Below, one piece after another: positions 20,812 to 33,503 of a DNA stretch of 64,000 nucleotides; the first letter of the stretch is position 1, and every line of letters begins with the position of its first letter. The stretch comes from Cyclaneusma minus (Eukaryota > Ascomycota > Leotiomycetes > Marthamycetales > Marthamycetaceae). Location: NCBI GenBank assembly GCA_037179335.1, contig JAKZHN010000010.1:1061870-1125869 (forward strand). The letters are read 5' to 3'. The notes beneath the pieces are model-generated. The model searched no databases and was not told the origin of the DNA. It saw only the letters and a list, made by a program, of their open reading frames with translations. The position numbers and the translations under genes were made by a program.

Positions 20812-23800
20812 ATGGACCCCGAGTCTCCGCCAAAGCGTGTCACGCGCGCCAGAGCCGCTGCGAAATCCGACAACACCGTGCGAGTCGCGACTGCGGCATC
20901 CAGAGCGAAAGCCACCAAGACCGCTCCTGCTCCGACAAAGCGCAGAACGCGAGCCGACGACGCAAAGAACATCGAAGACGACGACGACGAGGAGGAGGAG
21001 GCCGCGAAGCCAGAGCCTGCCAAAGCTACCAGAGGCAGACCTCGCAAGGCTGCTGCACCTGAACCAGAGCCGGAACACGAAGAAGTCATGGAGACTGCTC
21101 CTCCTGCGCCAAGAGCTACCAGGGGCCGACCAAAGAAGACTGTTGTCGAACCCCCGCCGCCAGAGCCTACGCGATCTCTGCGTGGTCGCGCGAAGAAGCT
21201 CGATACTGCGGAAGAACCGGAAGAGCCAAAGACTGAACCAGAGCCCGTGAGGAAGACAACCCGTGGTCGAGTAGCTGCTGCCGCGAAACCTACACTTGCT
21301 ACTACCAAGAAGACTGTCAAATTCGACGAACCCGATAAAGAGAACGTCGTGCTTCCAGCAAAGGGCAAGGCCAAAGCTGCCGAGCCAGCTTCGGGACTGA
21401 AAGCGAAACCAATCCGGCGACCTGCCCCAGCAACACGCGCCACTCGCGGCCGAGCCAAAACATTAGAGAAGACGGAGGATGAGAAGCCAGAAGAGAAGAA
21501 ATCTTCTCCGTTGAGTCCCAAGAAGGCTACCCAGGTCGCAACCGCTAAGCCGAGGGACGACTCGGACGACGAGCTTGCTGTTTCGGAGAAGACCCCATTG
21601 AAGCCGTTGAGTCGTAGTCCTATCAAGCCTCCAGGTAGCATATTCGGGGCCTCGAAGAAGATTGATTTCACTACTTCTACCGTGGTCAACCAGGCGACCA
21701 CAACGGCGAGCTCGAATCTCCACGCCTCTATCATCGGAAGCCCAGCTCGCAGACCTCCTCCATCTCCGTACAAGGATGCACTGAAGGCGTCACCGCAACG
21801 ATTCAATCCTGGGGAGACCCTCTTGAAATCACCTTTCAAGGCTCCCCTAAGCGCGTTCAAAAACATCTGTCAATCCACTGGTTCTGCTTCTCCGTTCAAG
21901 GGTTCTACTAATCCGTTCAAGAACTCGTTGCTTCAATCTGCTGCCAAGCGACCGGCATCTCCCTCCAAATTTGGATCAACGCCGTCCAGACCCTTCGGGC
22001 ACTCTGGTGCCACAGCTTATACGCCCGCTCCTGCTTTCAACATTACCAAGTTTGCGACACCTCGCACTTTGAGCAAGAGCGTTGCAGGGCCACTTGGGTT
22101 GACCCCCGGCACTACGCGGAAACAGGTACCCCAAGAGACAGAAACCATCACCGAGGAGAGCGCCACGAACAGCCCTGAACTCGATGAGCCTCTGGAGCAA
22201 GTCGATGTTTTGAACCTCGACCCCATTCCCTTCACAGGTCGTTTGTCATCTGTTCTGCCAAGATCAGCAGACCCGGCATTTAAGATGCCAGAACCTGCTG
22301 TCCAGGAAATGCAACCGGAGCCCACTGAGGACATGGCAGCGGAGGAAGCTGCATTCGAGCCACAAGCTCCTGCCGCTGAAACCGAGGACGCTGAGGATGT
22401 CCTGATGGCTGACCCATCAGAAGACCACATGGAATACAGTTATCCCAATGAAGGGGAGTCGACAACGCCGCCCGCATCGCCGCCCCGTCACAGTGTCGGT
22501 AACTTCGGGCTACGCCCAGAGGCCCTCGATCCTTACCAGCAGTCGGACTCCGAGGACGAGCTTGCTGCGGATTCACCCATCTACTCGCCTACGCCACTCG
22601 CAGCCCACAACGTATCTGTCAACGATTTTGCTGCTCCTGCCACCCCGACCCCTGCGAACGCCATGAAGACTCCTAAGTCCCGCCCCATGATCTTGCACAG
22701 GGCGGAAGATGGTACTTTGAAATCATCGGCCAGAAGCGCGGCTGTCAATGACCGGCGAAAGTCGATCAAATTCACGCCCCTTGCGAGACAGCTCAGTGAC
22801 TGGATGGCTCCTAGTCCTGAGAAGGACGAAGACAGCTCCGAGGACCCTTCAAGTACGGAGGAGCCTTCACCTGTTAAGCCAATACCAGCTGGCAAAGCAC
22901 GGAGGTCAAGCGCATTCACTAGCGCTCCAAGTGCGACTTTAATCAGCGATTCTCCTGGTAGGAGCACATTTTTCGAGGACGAAATGACAATTCGCGACGC
23001 CGTCCAAGAGTCTGTCGTGGAGAACTCGCTTGTGGCAACAGAGATGCCCTCAATTCCTGGTGGCGGACCAGAAGGTGAAAACTCGGACGATGGCTCTGAC
23101 CAGAGATCCGAAAATGACGGTTTTGATGTCGAGGATCTTGGCCCAGGATTTGATGAGATGGAGATTGATCAAGAGGACATGGATCTAGCTGCTGAAGCGG
23201 ATGAGATGTCTCTTATTCAGATTCCTGACTCAGAGTCTAAGGCTGAGGACGAGAATATGCTGTTGCCCACTGAGGAGGACGACTTCATTCCAGGTGTCGA
23301 GGAAGAGGCTGTCGAAGATCACGAAGTAGCTCTTGTCCAGGTTCCAGAACCCGCTCCAGCTGCCGATAATGACTATGTGCCTGCTGCTGAGGAAGAACCC
23401 GGTAACGCTTCCTTTGCAGACAGATCATTGTCAGATGCCAGTCAAGAATATGGCGACGAGAACGCTGTTCCTATCGATCCACTGCTCTTGTCTATGGAAC
23501 AGGCTTCTACAGAGCCGTTCCCTGCCATGTCCGAGGACGTCAATGTTCAAGATCAGCACGTTGAGGTCCACGCTGATGTAGTTGAAGAAACTGTGACAGA
23601 AGCCCCAGCTTTTGCTACCCCCGTGCAAGTTCTGCGCGAAAGAGTTGTGCACACTGTTTCCAAAGTTCCTCTCAAGGCTGCCGCTGATGACACTCCTTCG
23701 CGACCTTTCTCATTTGGTCGCCCTGCTACAGTCTCTCGAGTGCCTTCAAAGCGCCCTGCGTTCAGCGAGTCTGGACTAGCTCGTCACTACACTTCTGGAT

Positions 23801-25137
23801 CGTCTTCTGAGCGCAAATCCACAAGAAGCAGGCGTACTAGTGAGCGTCAACAAGAAGTCCAAGCTTTACAAGACTTTGCGGAAACGAGCCCCACTCCTTC
23901 CCAGACACCATCAAAACACCGACCCAAGTCCTTCTCTGCTGAAGATGCTAGTCCTAGCAAGACGCCACAACGCGACATCAGTGCCCAGACCCTCAAGGGT
24001 GCCGTTGTCTATGTCGATGCACACACAACCGAGGGTGCAGATGCCAGTGGAATCTTTGTCGATCTGCTGAGTCAGATGGGCGCAAAGGTTGTCAAGTCTT
24101 GGAACTGGAACCCGTCTTCCCCATTAAGCTCTCCAGGTGGAGACGCTGGTCCTAGCAACAGCAAAATTGGCATCACACATGTGGTGTTCAAGGATGGTGG
24201 CAAGAGGACTTTGGAGAAAGTCAGGGCCACGAAGGGAGTGGTGTTGTGTGTTGGCGTTGGCTGGGTTCTAGAGTAAGTTTTGTCTATTACGTTCTAACGG
24301 CTACCAGATACTGACAAAAATTATAGCTGCCATCAGGAACAGAAATGGCTTGACGAAACCGCTTATGCTGTTGACACCGGCATGGTTCCCCGTGCTGGCC
24401 GTAACCGCCGCAAGTCTATGGAACCACGTGCTCTGGCAAACCTCAACGGTACATTGGTCCCCAGTGGTGCTACCACGCCTATGCGCACACCAGCGCGGTC
24501 TACAGCCCCCAAGAACCCAAACAAAACTGTTGGACGCACGCCTGCCCGGGACTTCATTCACTTCCCCGGCTCGCCAGCATCGCCCCAAGGCATGAAGATG
24601 GACCGAAGAGCGAGTGTAGAGTGGGTGAGATCCCCTCTGTCTTCAAGCTCCGGCGAGTCCAGTACATCACAACAGGAGAACGAAGCCATGAGCATGGAAA
24701 TGGACATTGGCCTCACTCCCAAGCCCAAAGTCCGCTTCGACGCCATGACGCCACTGTCGCCATCTCCCGTCCCCTCACCAAACTTCGGCTCTCCATCTGG
24801 TCTTCCGTCCTTGTCGGACCTTCCCGGCATGCCGTCGACGCCCGCTGGGCTCAGCAAGAGCGCTTACGGCGAAGAGGGCCTGGGCGATGAGACGATGGGC
24901 ATGATTGGCACGCCGTATTTCCTGAAGCCCAATGCGCTGCAAATGATGAGCGTGCCGCCGAAGAAGCAGCAATGGACGGAAGCCGGAGAAGGCCAGCAGC
25001 TCGGTGGAGAGCTGGGAATGCGTGAGGCGGAGGAGAGGAGGAAGAAGGAAGGTGTCATGATGAGGTTGCAGTTGGCGAGGAGGAAGAGCTTGCAGTTTGC
25101 GCCCAAGGTGGGGAGTCCGTTGGCGAGGTTTGACTGA
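20812..25137 (+). CDS. AT-hook and BRCT domain protein (microcephalin-like)
   Basis: Two exons: 20812-24272 and 24327-25137, with a 54-nt intron inside the BRCT domain (GA|C restores Asp). The product is about 1,423 aa. The N-terminus is basic with repeated AT-hook-like cores (TRGRPRK, TRGRPKK, LRGRAKK, TRGRV, TRGRAKT). Then come about 900 disordered residues rich in Ser/Pro/Asp/Glu with SP and TP sites. One BRCT domain lies at about 1060-1170: LKGAVVYVDAHTTEG, LLSQMGAKVVKSW, THVVFKDGGKRTLEK, VGVGWVLECHQEQKWLDET. The spacing and motifs (YVD, MGAKV, THVVFKDG) resemble the first BRCT of microcephalin/MCPH1. A disordered tail follows. A nuclear role in chromosome maintenance or condensation is an inference. 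Many candidate CDK sites suggest cell-cycle control. Confidence 0.8.
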
Positions 25138-26315
25138 TGTCGCTCTCTCGTTGCTTGACTAGGGAACTTCAAGCTGTCATTCATTACTGGATGTTGCCAC
25201 GGATGGACGGGGCGTTTGGATCGATATTTGCTTTCGTGCTCAGATTGGCTTATCTTCATTCACTCTGAGAGCTGGCTGGTGTCATTGTTGTGGGAATAAA
25301 CTGGTGTTGTTTTCGAGGGCGACGGGCGCCTGCTCGATTTAGTTTTATGAGCTTGAAATACTATTTCGTTGTCCAATGCTGTCCTCCTAACATTAAGTCC
25401 GCTTTCGATGTTTAGTGCGACTGAATGGGGCGGCGTAGTTCAACAACTATCAAGTCTTACCTCTTCTCATAAAAAACAGAGAGAGGGAGACCTAGAAGGT
25501 AGAACTTGTATGGGCGAATTCGTTTTGGCCGAGACTGAGAGCAATCTGATTGACCCAGGCTTGTACTCGAGGAGAGGGCAACTCTTGCCTCAACTTTTTT
25601 TTTTCTTTTAAACAAAAGGCTGATTTATTTTTCAATGGACATTCCATTAAATCCGTTCTGCTCGAGCTCGCTCAGACCTCCCGTCATCAAAGGCTCAAAG
25701 TGAAAACGCAGCAGGCCGAAGCAAAAAAGTTCACAAAAAATCTGCGAAGCTGATTGGAGTGGTATTGTACCGATAGATGAAGTTTCCAGAGTAGACTGGA
25801 AGCTCGAAACAGGCTCAAGTATGGATTTGAACTGTACCGCGGCTTATTGTTTAGTGTAGAAATCAGTCCTCTCGATTCCGACTATAACTCGTCGTTGTCA
25901 TTTCTGGGACAAGTCCATACATGTAGGTTTCGTGTTCTTGGGGGCTGCTTGTAAGAAAGATTGCCGCCGTTGCTCATTTGTCAACTAACTTGAGGCAAAA
26001 GTCAGAATAACCACCAAGGGGGAATCGGACTCTAGATTATCGGCAAAAATCCATGTATTCTTGTACGATATGAACCATGATTGTTCGAGGCTGAGAAGTG
26101 AGAAGTGTTGAAGAAATGACGGCGAGCCCAGCCGCTTCGGTGTTGAAGTCCATCGTGGCTGCCTCGCAAGAACTTCAGGCACCCACACCACTCGCTTAAC
26201 TTTTAGCGCGCCCACGACCAAAATTGAGGTTGAGCTTTGCGCCCAAAACATACAGCGACATCTCCAACCCTCGACAACCGGCCAACGACGACGACACCGC
26301 CATCAATCCTTCGAG
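25138..26315. other. Intergenic, RPL4 promoter side
   Basis: Contains the BRCT gene 3' flank, a T-rich tract at about 25591-25607, and the RPL4 promoter. No additional gene is supported; the longest frames are low-quality. Confidence 0.45.
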
Positions 26316-27678
26316 ATGGCCTCCAGACCGACTGTCACCATCCTGTCCGCCGATGGCTCTGCCAGCGGCGCGACCCACCCGCTCCCCAAGGTCTTCACGG
26401 TGCCTGTCCGCCCCGACATTGTCCAGTACGTCGAGCCTGCGTGCTGAAGCTGCCCGAGGTCCAGTGCTGACCATTTTTGCTGTACAGGACCGTCCACACT
26501 GGAATGGCCAAGAACAAGCGCCAGCCTTACGCTGTGAGCGAGAAGGCTGGTCACCAGACCTCTGCTGAGTCCTGGGGTACCGGTCAGTAGCAACCCGATC
26601 CGATTCGATTGAACCGTCACGATATTGCGCACAATCAACCGCTTGGGCAAATGTGGAGATGGCGGCGACTTGCGCGGCATTGGGATTTGTGGCTGACGTG
26701 AACTTCTACAGGTCGCGCTGTGGCCCGTATTCCTCGTGTCTCTGGTGGAGGAACTCACCGTGCCGGTCAGGCTGCCTTCGGTAACATGTGCAGATCTGGT
26801 CGCATGTTCGCTCCCACCAAGGTCTGGCGCAGATGGCAGCAGAAGATCAACCTCGGCCAGAAGTGAGTTGAGAACCTTGGTACAATCGCTATATCCAATG
26901 CTGACTGATTGACAGGCGTTTCGCAACTGCCTCTGCCTTGGCTGCCTCTTCCGTTCCCGCTCTCCTCTTCGCCCGTGGCCACCAAGTCACCAAGGTCCCC
27001 GAGGTTCCCCTTGTCATCAACTCCGAGGTTTTCTCCGGCGCTGCCATCACCAAGACCTCCGCTGCTCTCGGACTCCTGAAGTCTGTTGGTGCTGAGGACG
27101 ACATCAGCAAGGTCAAGAACTCGCGCAAGCTCCGTGCTGGAAAGGGAAAGCTCCGTGGCCGCAGACACAGACAACGCCGTGGCCCCTTGGTCATCTACAA
27201 CCCAGTCGAGGATGGTGCTGAGCTCTCGCGCGCTTTCCGCAACATCGCCGGTGTCGAGACCTGCTCCGTGTTCTCGCTCAACCTCCTCCAGCTCGCCCCA
27301 GGTGGTCACCTCGGACGATTCATTATCTGGACCTCTTCCGCATTCAAGGCCCTTGACGAGATCTACGGCTCCACCACCACTCCTTCGGCCCTGAAGAAGG
27401 ACTTCCTCCTCCCCTCCAGCCTTGTCACTCAGGCCGACATTGGCCGTCTGATCAACTCTACTGAAATCCAGTCGGTTGTTCGCGGACCCAAGGGTGGAGC
27501 CAAGACCAAGCGCGCTGGTGTCCAGAAGAAGAACCCTCTCGTCAACAAGCAAGTCCTGCTGAGATTGAACCCTTACGCTATCGCTTACATGAAGGAGAAG
27601 ATCGGTAGCAAGGGTCTGGAGGCTGGCAAGCCTGAGCGTGTTGATGGTGTTTTCACCAAGGTTGTGCACGAGGACTAA
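26316..27678 (+). CDS. rpl4: 60S ribosomal protein uL4 (RPL4)
   Basis: Four exons: 26316-26425, 26488-26582, 26712-26862 and 26916-27678. GT-AG introns are 62, 129 and 53 nt; all split codons fit, and the product is about 372 aa. It is a clear uL4: VFTVPVRPDIVQTVHTGMAK, the basic loop RIPRVSGGGTHRAGQAAFGN and MCRSGRMFAPTKVWRRW that lines the exit tunnel, and the globular part LGRFIIWTSSAFKALDEIYG, ending in a eukaryote-type basic extension. It is a structural subunit of the cytosolic 60S ribosome. Codon use is strongly biased to C-ending codons (for example GTC, ACC, AAG), as expected for a highly expressed gene. I looked for C/D-box snoRNA motifs in intron 2 and found none convincing. Confidence 0.97.
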
Positions 27679-29206
27679 GCGTCGTGTCGGGCTTTCTTGG
27701 GTGTCATTTGCGGCAATGGATGGATGTGGGTGAATCGTTATGGCGCTCACAAGTCTAGGTTCTCTGACGAATAGGAGAAACATTGCTTCAATTCCTGATT
27801 CGAATATGCGGCGTTAGTGGCCCCTTGTGACTTTTTGATGACTTAATGCTACACTTCACATAATGTGCACCCGGTCCACCTGATGCAGTCTGCGGCCTTT
27901 CATTCATGACGTGTTGTGCCTATGATCCACATCACCAGCTGCATCGAAAGTAGAAGAGGTCATGGTATCTGTACATGAGGTATAGCCCTTCAAATCTAGC
28001 CACTAAAGCTCAGATATGTTCCTGAGAATTTACACCAGGAAAGTGCCGTTTCTACATTTAGGGGAAGCCTCGGAACTGCTCGGTCAACATGGGCTGGTAA
28101 CGTTATTGAGTGTTTCGTAGCGGTTGATCCAATACTGAAATAAAACTTAAATTTAGATATCTCACTAAAAATATCCCTTTTATTTGTGGATACATGTATA
28201 TGCGGCTGTGGTGATGTCTATTAAGTATACCGTGAACTTAATTCTATTTGCGATCTGTCCCTGAGTCGAGACTTAAGTATCGAGACGAACAACTTGTTCT
28301 TAACTCCATTACGCCCGGGCGCCATAGATAGCCCAGGTGAAGGCCATTTCATTTCCAATACAACGTTAAAAATCAAGCAATTCGACACAACCTCGGGCCT
28401 TTGTTTTCGCCTGGACCCTTGGGCCTTGGACGGTGATTAATGGGGAGACGAGGCTGTGCAGCCTTACTCGATTTAACTCGAACTTGTGAACTCCCGTCTC
28501 CCCTCGACTCTACCACCGTCTCCCCTCCACCTAGTTTCGCGATCGGTCTCCCACCTGGAGATCGCATCTCTTCCTGGGCCCAGTTGCTCTTTGATAATCC
28601 GTACAGCAACTGCCGGACTACGACCTTCATCCTGTGGCCAGGGCGCGTCGCCGGCTCTTGCGCGTCTCTGGGGTACCCGGTACGTAGACGAACTTCACAC
28701 TTTCATTGTTCTCGCCAGCCAGCGAGGTTCACACTCCATCGACCCCGACGATTCGTTTCGTCTTTGCACCGCACTCGCGGCCAGTGCGAGCGAACTTTGG
28801 CTCTCTTCACTGTGTGTCTGCCTGGCTTTCCACTCCCACTTCACAAACATTAATCTCGCAATTCTGTCGCTACAGCGAATCAATTTGATTACTCCAAGTC
28901 AGGTGATTGCCTCCTACTTTCTCGAGTACCTACGTAAAGCAGGAAAGCCACCGGGACGTCAGGCATCTTGTTGAGTCTAGCGGATCTCATTGGGCGCTCT
29001 TCTATTTGAGCTCCACGCTTTCCCACCCTGCTTCATCCCACTTCTTCTCTTCCCTCCGCCACTACTGCTCCACGGCATCAACGAGATTTTGTTCATACAT
29101 TTTTTGAAACCTCATCACAGCTTTTCGGCAGTGCCGCTTCTATCTTTGCTGACCCGAGTCTAGGTTGTGAACGTGGAAGGTACAGCAGAGGCTCCGCAAT
29201 CACGTA
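27679..29206. other. Long intergenic region and pyrimidine-rich leader of the HDA2/3-like gene
   Basis: About 1.5 kb. The first part (27700-28370) is AT-rich and has nothing coding. The second part (28440-29200) is CT-rich and contains short ATG frames (for example 28440-28853) without domain features, most likely a long 5' leader or promoter of the gene at 29207. Upstream ORFs there could affect translation. Confidence 0.4.
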
Positions 29207-31664
29207 ATGGAGCGTCAGGAGATGGAGATGGCAATGGACGGTGATCTGCCCGTGGAGGAGGCTGAGAGGTCCCCTTCAGCCATACCTGCAACACACCCTT
29301 CTTCACCTAAGCATGAAGCCAGCTTGGTCCCCGACCGGCACACGGCAATTGAAGCCTTGAATCCTCTTTTGTCACAGAATGAGAATGCATTCTTGACCAA
29401 CCAGGCTCCTGATCTGCTACCAGAAATGGTGTTGGACCCGCCACCGCCACCACCACCCTCTAAACGCGCCAGCTCGAGACCCACCAGCTCGCATTCTACT
29501 CGTTCTTCAACTTCCTCGGCGACCTCGGCGACTGTTTTGGGTGATCCTCAGATCGCGTCGGACAGGGAATTCATTGTGCCGATTTCGTTGATGTCGCAGG
29601 TGAGAAAGTGGTACCAAGATATCATCTCTGATAACGAAACCCTTTTCACCGATTTCCTCGAGAACGCTGTGGGCGATCCGAAGGGTGTCTGGGCCGCGAA
29701 GGTGGACAAAGTATTGGACACTCTCGAGAAGCTCGTCAATCATCAGGATCTCCTTGGTGATAAGCCAGTCATCCTTAGTGATTTCACAGCCAAATTTGCG
29801 GAGAATTGCAGTGCCAAGTGTGTTTTCGTACTTGAGCTGCTGAAACGTCTGCAAACCGCGGAGAAGCATGTTGCGATAATCGCTCGACCTGGCAGGATGC
29901 AAGATATTCTCGAGGCAATCCTGCAGCACGGCTCATTTCGATACACGCGTCACGATCGTTTAAGCTATCTGGAAACCATGGACGCCACTGGAGATCTACA
30001 AGTCACATTATGCTCGCCATTCGTCGCCGGCAAAAGCTACAATGTAGCTCCCGCTGACCTGGTTATTGCCTTTGACAGCGCGTATCAAACTTCCGATCCT
30101 CATCCCGCATATGAAAGGTTGAGGCGCGGGCCTCCCAGAAAGCCGCTTTGCTCGGTAGTTCGCCTCGTTGTTCCTGACTCGGTCGAGCATATTGATCTCT
30201 GTTTGGCCAAAGACCTGAATCCATCCGAAAGAAGAGATTTTCTGCTCAAATTCGCAATGATGCAAGCGAAGTCAGTTGGCACCATTGGCTTCGTTCAGGC
30301 CCACGACACACCACCGCCAGATATGGCAGCAAACACTGTTGCCGAATGGTTTATGAAAGAGTTGGCATGGCCTCTTGGTCCCATCTCGAGATTTAGTGCA
30401 CCTGAGATACGTAAGGCAATGGCGGAGTTGCGGCAGCGCGATCTCACGGGGCGATTGGACCCTGGACTTCGTCAACCCAACCATCTGAAACGGACTTTGG
30501 TATGTAAAACACAAGGATGCACTGGAATACGAAAACTGACACTTTTTCTAGAACGTGGATGATACGGATGGTCAAAGTGCTTCGAAGAGAATGAGAACAC
30601 CGACTCCAGCGGTAGACATCGCAGGTCCGAGTGTTCCAAGAGGCAATGGCTTGTTGTCATCACAAGGCACGGCCATGGTCTCAGATTCGCGAGAGATGTT
30701 TATCAAGACAGAAGCTTTGGATACGCAGCAGGCCGAACAGGTAGAGAAGCTACTTAGCAAGGTATGCTCTCCAGCATTGATTGAATGGATGCGTCTAACG
30801 GTAAAACAGGTTGCGAGCCTTGAAGAGCAACTCCGTAAGAAGACGGAAGCTGAGAGTGAAGCGCGCGAAGCTGTCAACGATCTTAATAATCGTCTCGCTG
30901 ATTACGAGAAGACTGTCCGAAAGATGGAATCCTTACAACGAGACTATGCTGAGCAGATGAGAAATCTCACAGTCTCTCGAGACCACGCCAGGACTCAACT
31001 CGCCGAGCAAGCAGGCTCCCTTGCCCAGCGCAATGGTGAGGTTGCTGCCCTAACGGAGAAGCTGGAGGGACTAGAGGAAGAGCTTGCAAAGTATCGCAAG
31101 ATGGTGGAGGCGTCTGCTATTCCAGAAATTGCAGAGCTAGAGAAGAGCCGCAGCACTATCCAAAGCCTACAAGAGGACAAGGAGAGCTTGGCCTTGAAGC
31201 TCAGCAGATCAGAAGCCGATCTTGCCTATGCGCGCGCCTCCTACCAACAAGGATCCTCATCATCGGCCGAGCTCTCCAATCAGTTTTCGGCACTGCAACT
31301 AGAGGTCGTCGGGCTCCGTCGCAAAGCTGACGAGAACGCAGTGCGCATCCACGAAATCCAAGCACAGACGGATCGGGAAGACCGTGAAAGCCGTATGGTG
31401 GAGTTGGAGCGCCTGCTTGAGGAGCGTGATGCGGAGAACGCGGTGTTGAGGAGCAAGTTCAATGGAAGGCGGGAGATGCAGCGGGGAGCCAGCCCGCGCA
31501 GTCCTATGATGAGCCACGTTGCTAGTCCTCGGGCGGCTGCGCTGAGCGGCGGCGGAGCCGGGAAGACCAGGAGTCGCGGCAACAGTCCGGCACCTGGGGA
31601 GAATACGTTCGTGAGGGATACGGGAGGGGGCGGAAGGTGGCCCCATCATCTACGTGACCACTAA
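29207..31664 (+). CDS. HDA1 histone deacetylase complex subunit 2/3-like protein
   Basis: Exons 29207-30499 and 30552 onward; a further 48-nt intron at 30762-30809 is likely. The product is 785 aa if spliced, 801 aa if retained. After a disordered N-terminus with a proline run, residues about 125-430 match the HDA2/3 family: REFIVPISLMSQVRKWYQD, KVDKVLDTLEKLVNHQDLL, EKHVAIIARPGRMQDILEA, GKSYNVAPADLVIAFDSAY. This fold is a degenerate helicase-like domain in yeast Hda2/Hda3. The C-terminal half is a long coiled coil (about 500-730) that would mediate assembly, ending in a basic Ser-rich tail. In yeast these subunits are needed for Hda1 activity and chromatin targeting; assignment here is by family. 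The nuclear location is inferred. Confidence 0.9.
30762..30809 (+). other. Stop-free 48-nt candidate intron in the HDA2/3-like gene
   Basis: GTATGC donor, GTCTAACGG branch-like motif and AAAACAG acceptor. The length is divisible by three and there is no stop, so retention would add 16 residues. Removing it joins VEKLLSK to VASLEEQL and restores an unbroken heptad pattern, which favours splicing. Confidence 0.65.
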
Positions 31665-33503
31665 TGGAGCCTTGAGGGTGATATGTTTCGACGTCGAGTA
31701 CATGGATAGAGTTGCTCGGCGGCTGCGCTTGGGACTTATCATATGGGCGGATGCCGGATGGCTGCATTTGCTCTGGTGGATAGTTCTCTGAGCCCTTCGA
31801 AGCGACTGCTACCGTTGATGTTCATAGAGGGAGGGTACTGGAGAGAAAGCGCTGGTTTCTCGAAACACATCAATGGATGCACACACAGCGCGAACTGGTT
31901 GTGACGATTGTGACAATTTGACAAGTGACAAACAAGTCTCCTGACTGGTCTGTATGCAGGACATCGGCACAGGCACGGCTACGACGCTGCAGTACAACTC
32001 TGCAACGGCGATTGGAGAAAGTAGATAAATGCTGCTCTTTATTGAAGCAGCACGGCAAGAATGTCGGTGTAAAGTAATGCGGTGTAGATATAGGCGTCAT
32101 ATTGCTGGGATGCTCGTACTCCCTCGTATCACTATTGATGTTATCGAATTCTTGAGAATCAGGGTCTGCTGGGGGGTCTTGGAATTTCTCGGTTCTCAGG
32201 GGTCGGAGGTGTACACAGTACAAGGGACTAGGAAGGTTGGGGCACGAATGGCAGGGTTCGAGGTTTTTGACTTGCTTTTTTATCACACTGGTACTGACAG
32301 GCAAATTTAGCAAGCTGGACGGTGGTCAGTTTTGGATTTGTGGCTAGTTCTGTGTATCCCTAGGGAGAGTCCTGGGGAGTTGAAGGTCTCGCGAGATGCG
32401 GCGTCGGGAAGCTCTACTGCACTCCGATTCCGTACGGGACCTGCTCTTATGTTGCTCTATTTGTGTTCCACCGTTCACGGTTTCAATATTACACATAGCA
32501 CGACTCACGAGCACCTCGCAATCGCATTCGATTTCGCGTTCATATCGCATGGCAGAAGTGGGTCGCGGAGAGAAGACTGATACGAGATGCATACGAGTAT
32601 CCCAGTAACATAGCGGCTAGCAGCCGGGGATCGACATGGGCTCATCGAGATTTAAGTCTCTCTATGTACAATATGTATTTTTCCCCCTCGACTTCGGCAG
32701 AGAGCAGAGCCACCAAAGCTGCCACTCGGATTTAGCAGACTTGGGTCGAAACTGCCTGCTATGTTCTAGAAGCTTGAAATTCAATCCGAACTTAGGAGTA
32801 TTCAACATCTTGGCGTATGACAGCAACATGAAGTGCCGGACTGGACCCACCTTCGACGCGGCGAAGACGCTATTCGCAATTTCGCCGTCCGTGCAGAATC
32901 CACGCATGGGTGATTGGCATCTCTATTTCAACGCTTCTCCCATGTTCGACCTATAAGGGACGTGGTTCTGCTATACGAGGCTTGCGAGATGCAGTAGCAC
33001 GTCCTGTCAAGTTTCAGGGTTGTACATACGAGCTTATACGAAGTACTACAGGGAGCTCCACTGATGCCCTTCGTCCCTTCAAAGTCGATTATTTATGCCC
33101 AGATAGCCATTCGGTACGGGCTCCGATGCGGGGTGCATGCTGTGTCAGGTTCAAGATGAGCCATCTCCAAGTTTCCTGGTTGGTCGGACGTGCTGGGGCT
33201 ATCTTTCACATCGCTTGCGAGGACAAGGGGCACCTGGAGCAGTGTTGACCCCATTGGGAAGTGTTTGCGCTTTTCGGGAGACAAGCTGTCACCTCGAGCT
33301 CAAGCATAAGTACTCGTTTTGCCCCCGCTATATGTTAGGTTTCTTTACTTTCGATTCTACTCTGAAAGCAGAGGCTTTCTTTGCAACGCTACCCTACCAG
33401 ACGTTCTGTACTCTACTCTATACTTCCTATCATCTCTCTTGGAATCTGGGCCTTGCAATAGCCTTTCGCCGGGGACGTTTCCCTAAGAGGCATTCCTCTC
33501 AAA
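31665..33503. other. Intergenic, no gene supported
   Basis: 1.8 kb between the HDA2/3-like gene and the P450. Several short frames exist but none has domain motifs or plausible splice partners. It includes the P450 promoter near 33300-33500. Confidence 0.45.

Noticed and set aside
20775..21866. 363-codon minus-strand frame inside the BRCT gene
   Set aside because: Antisense of the AT-hook/Ala-Pro-rich coding region; no domain of its own.
26583..26711. snoRNA in RPL4 intron 2
   Set aside because: A CTGA lies near the 3' end but no matching C box (RTGATGA) or terminal stem is present.
28440..28974. Overlapping frames of 137-162 codons before the HDA2/3-like gene
   Set aside because: Arg/Ser/Pro-rich translation of pyrimidine-rich DNA with no motif; more likely a leader region.
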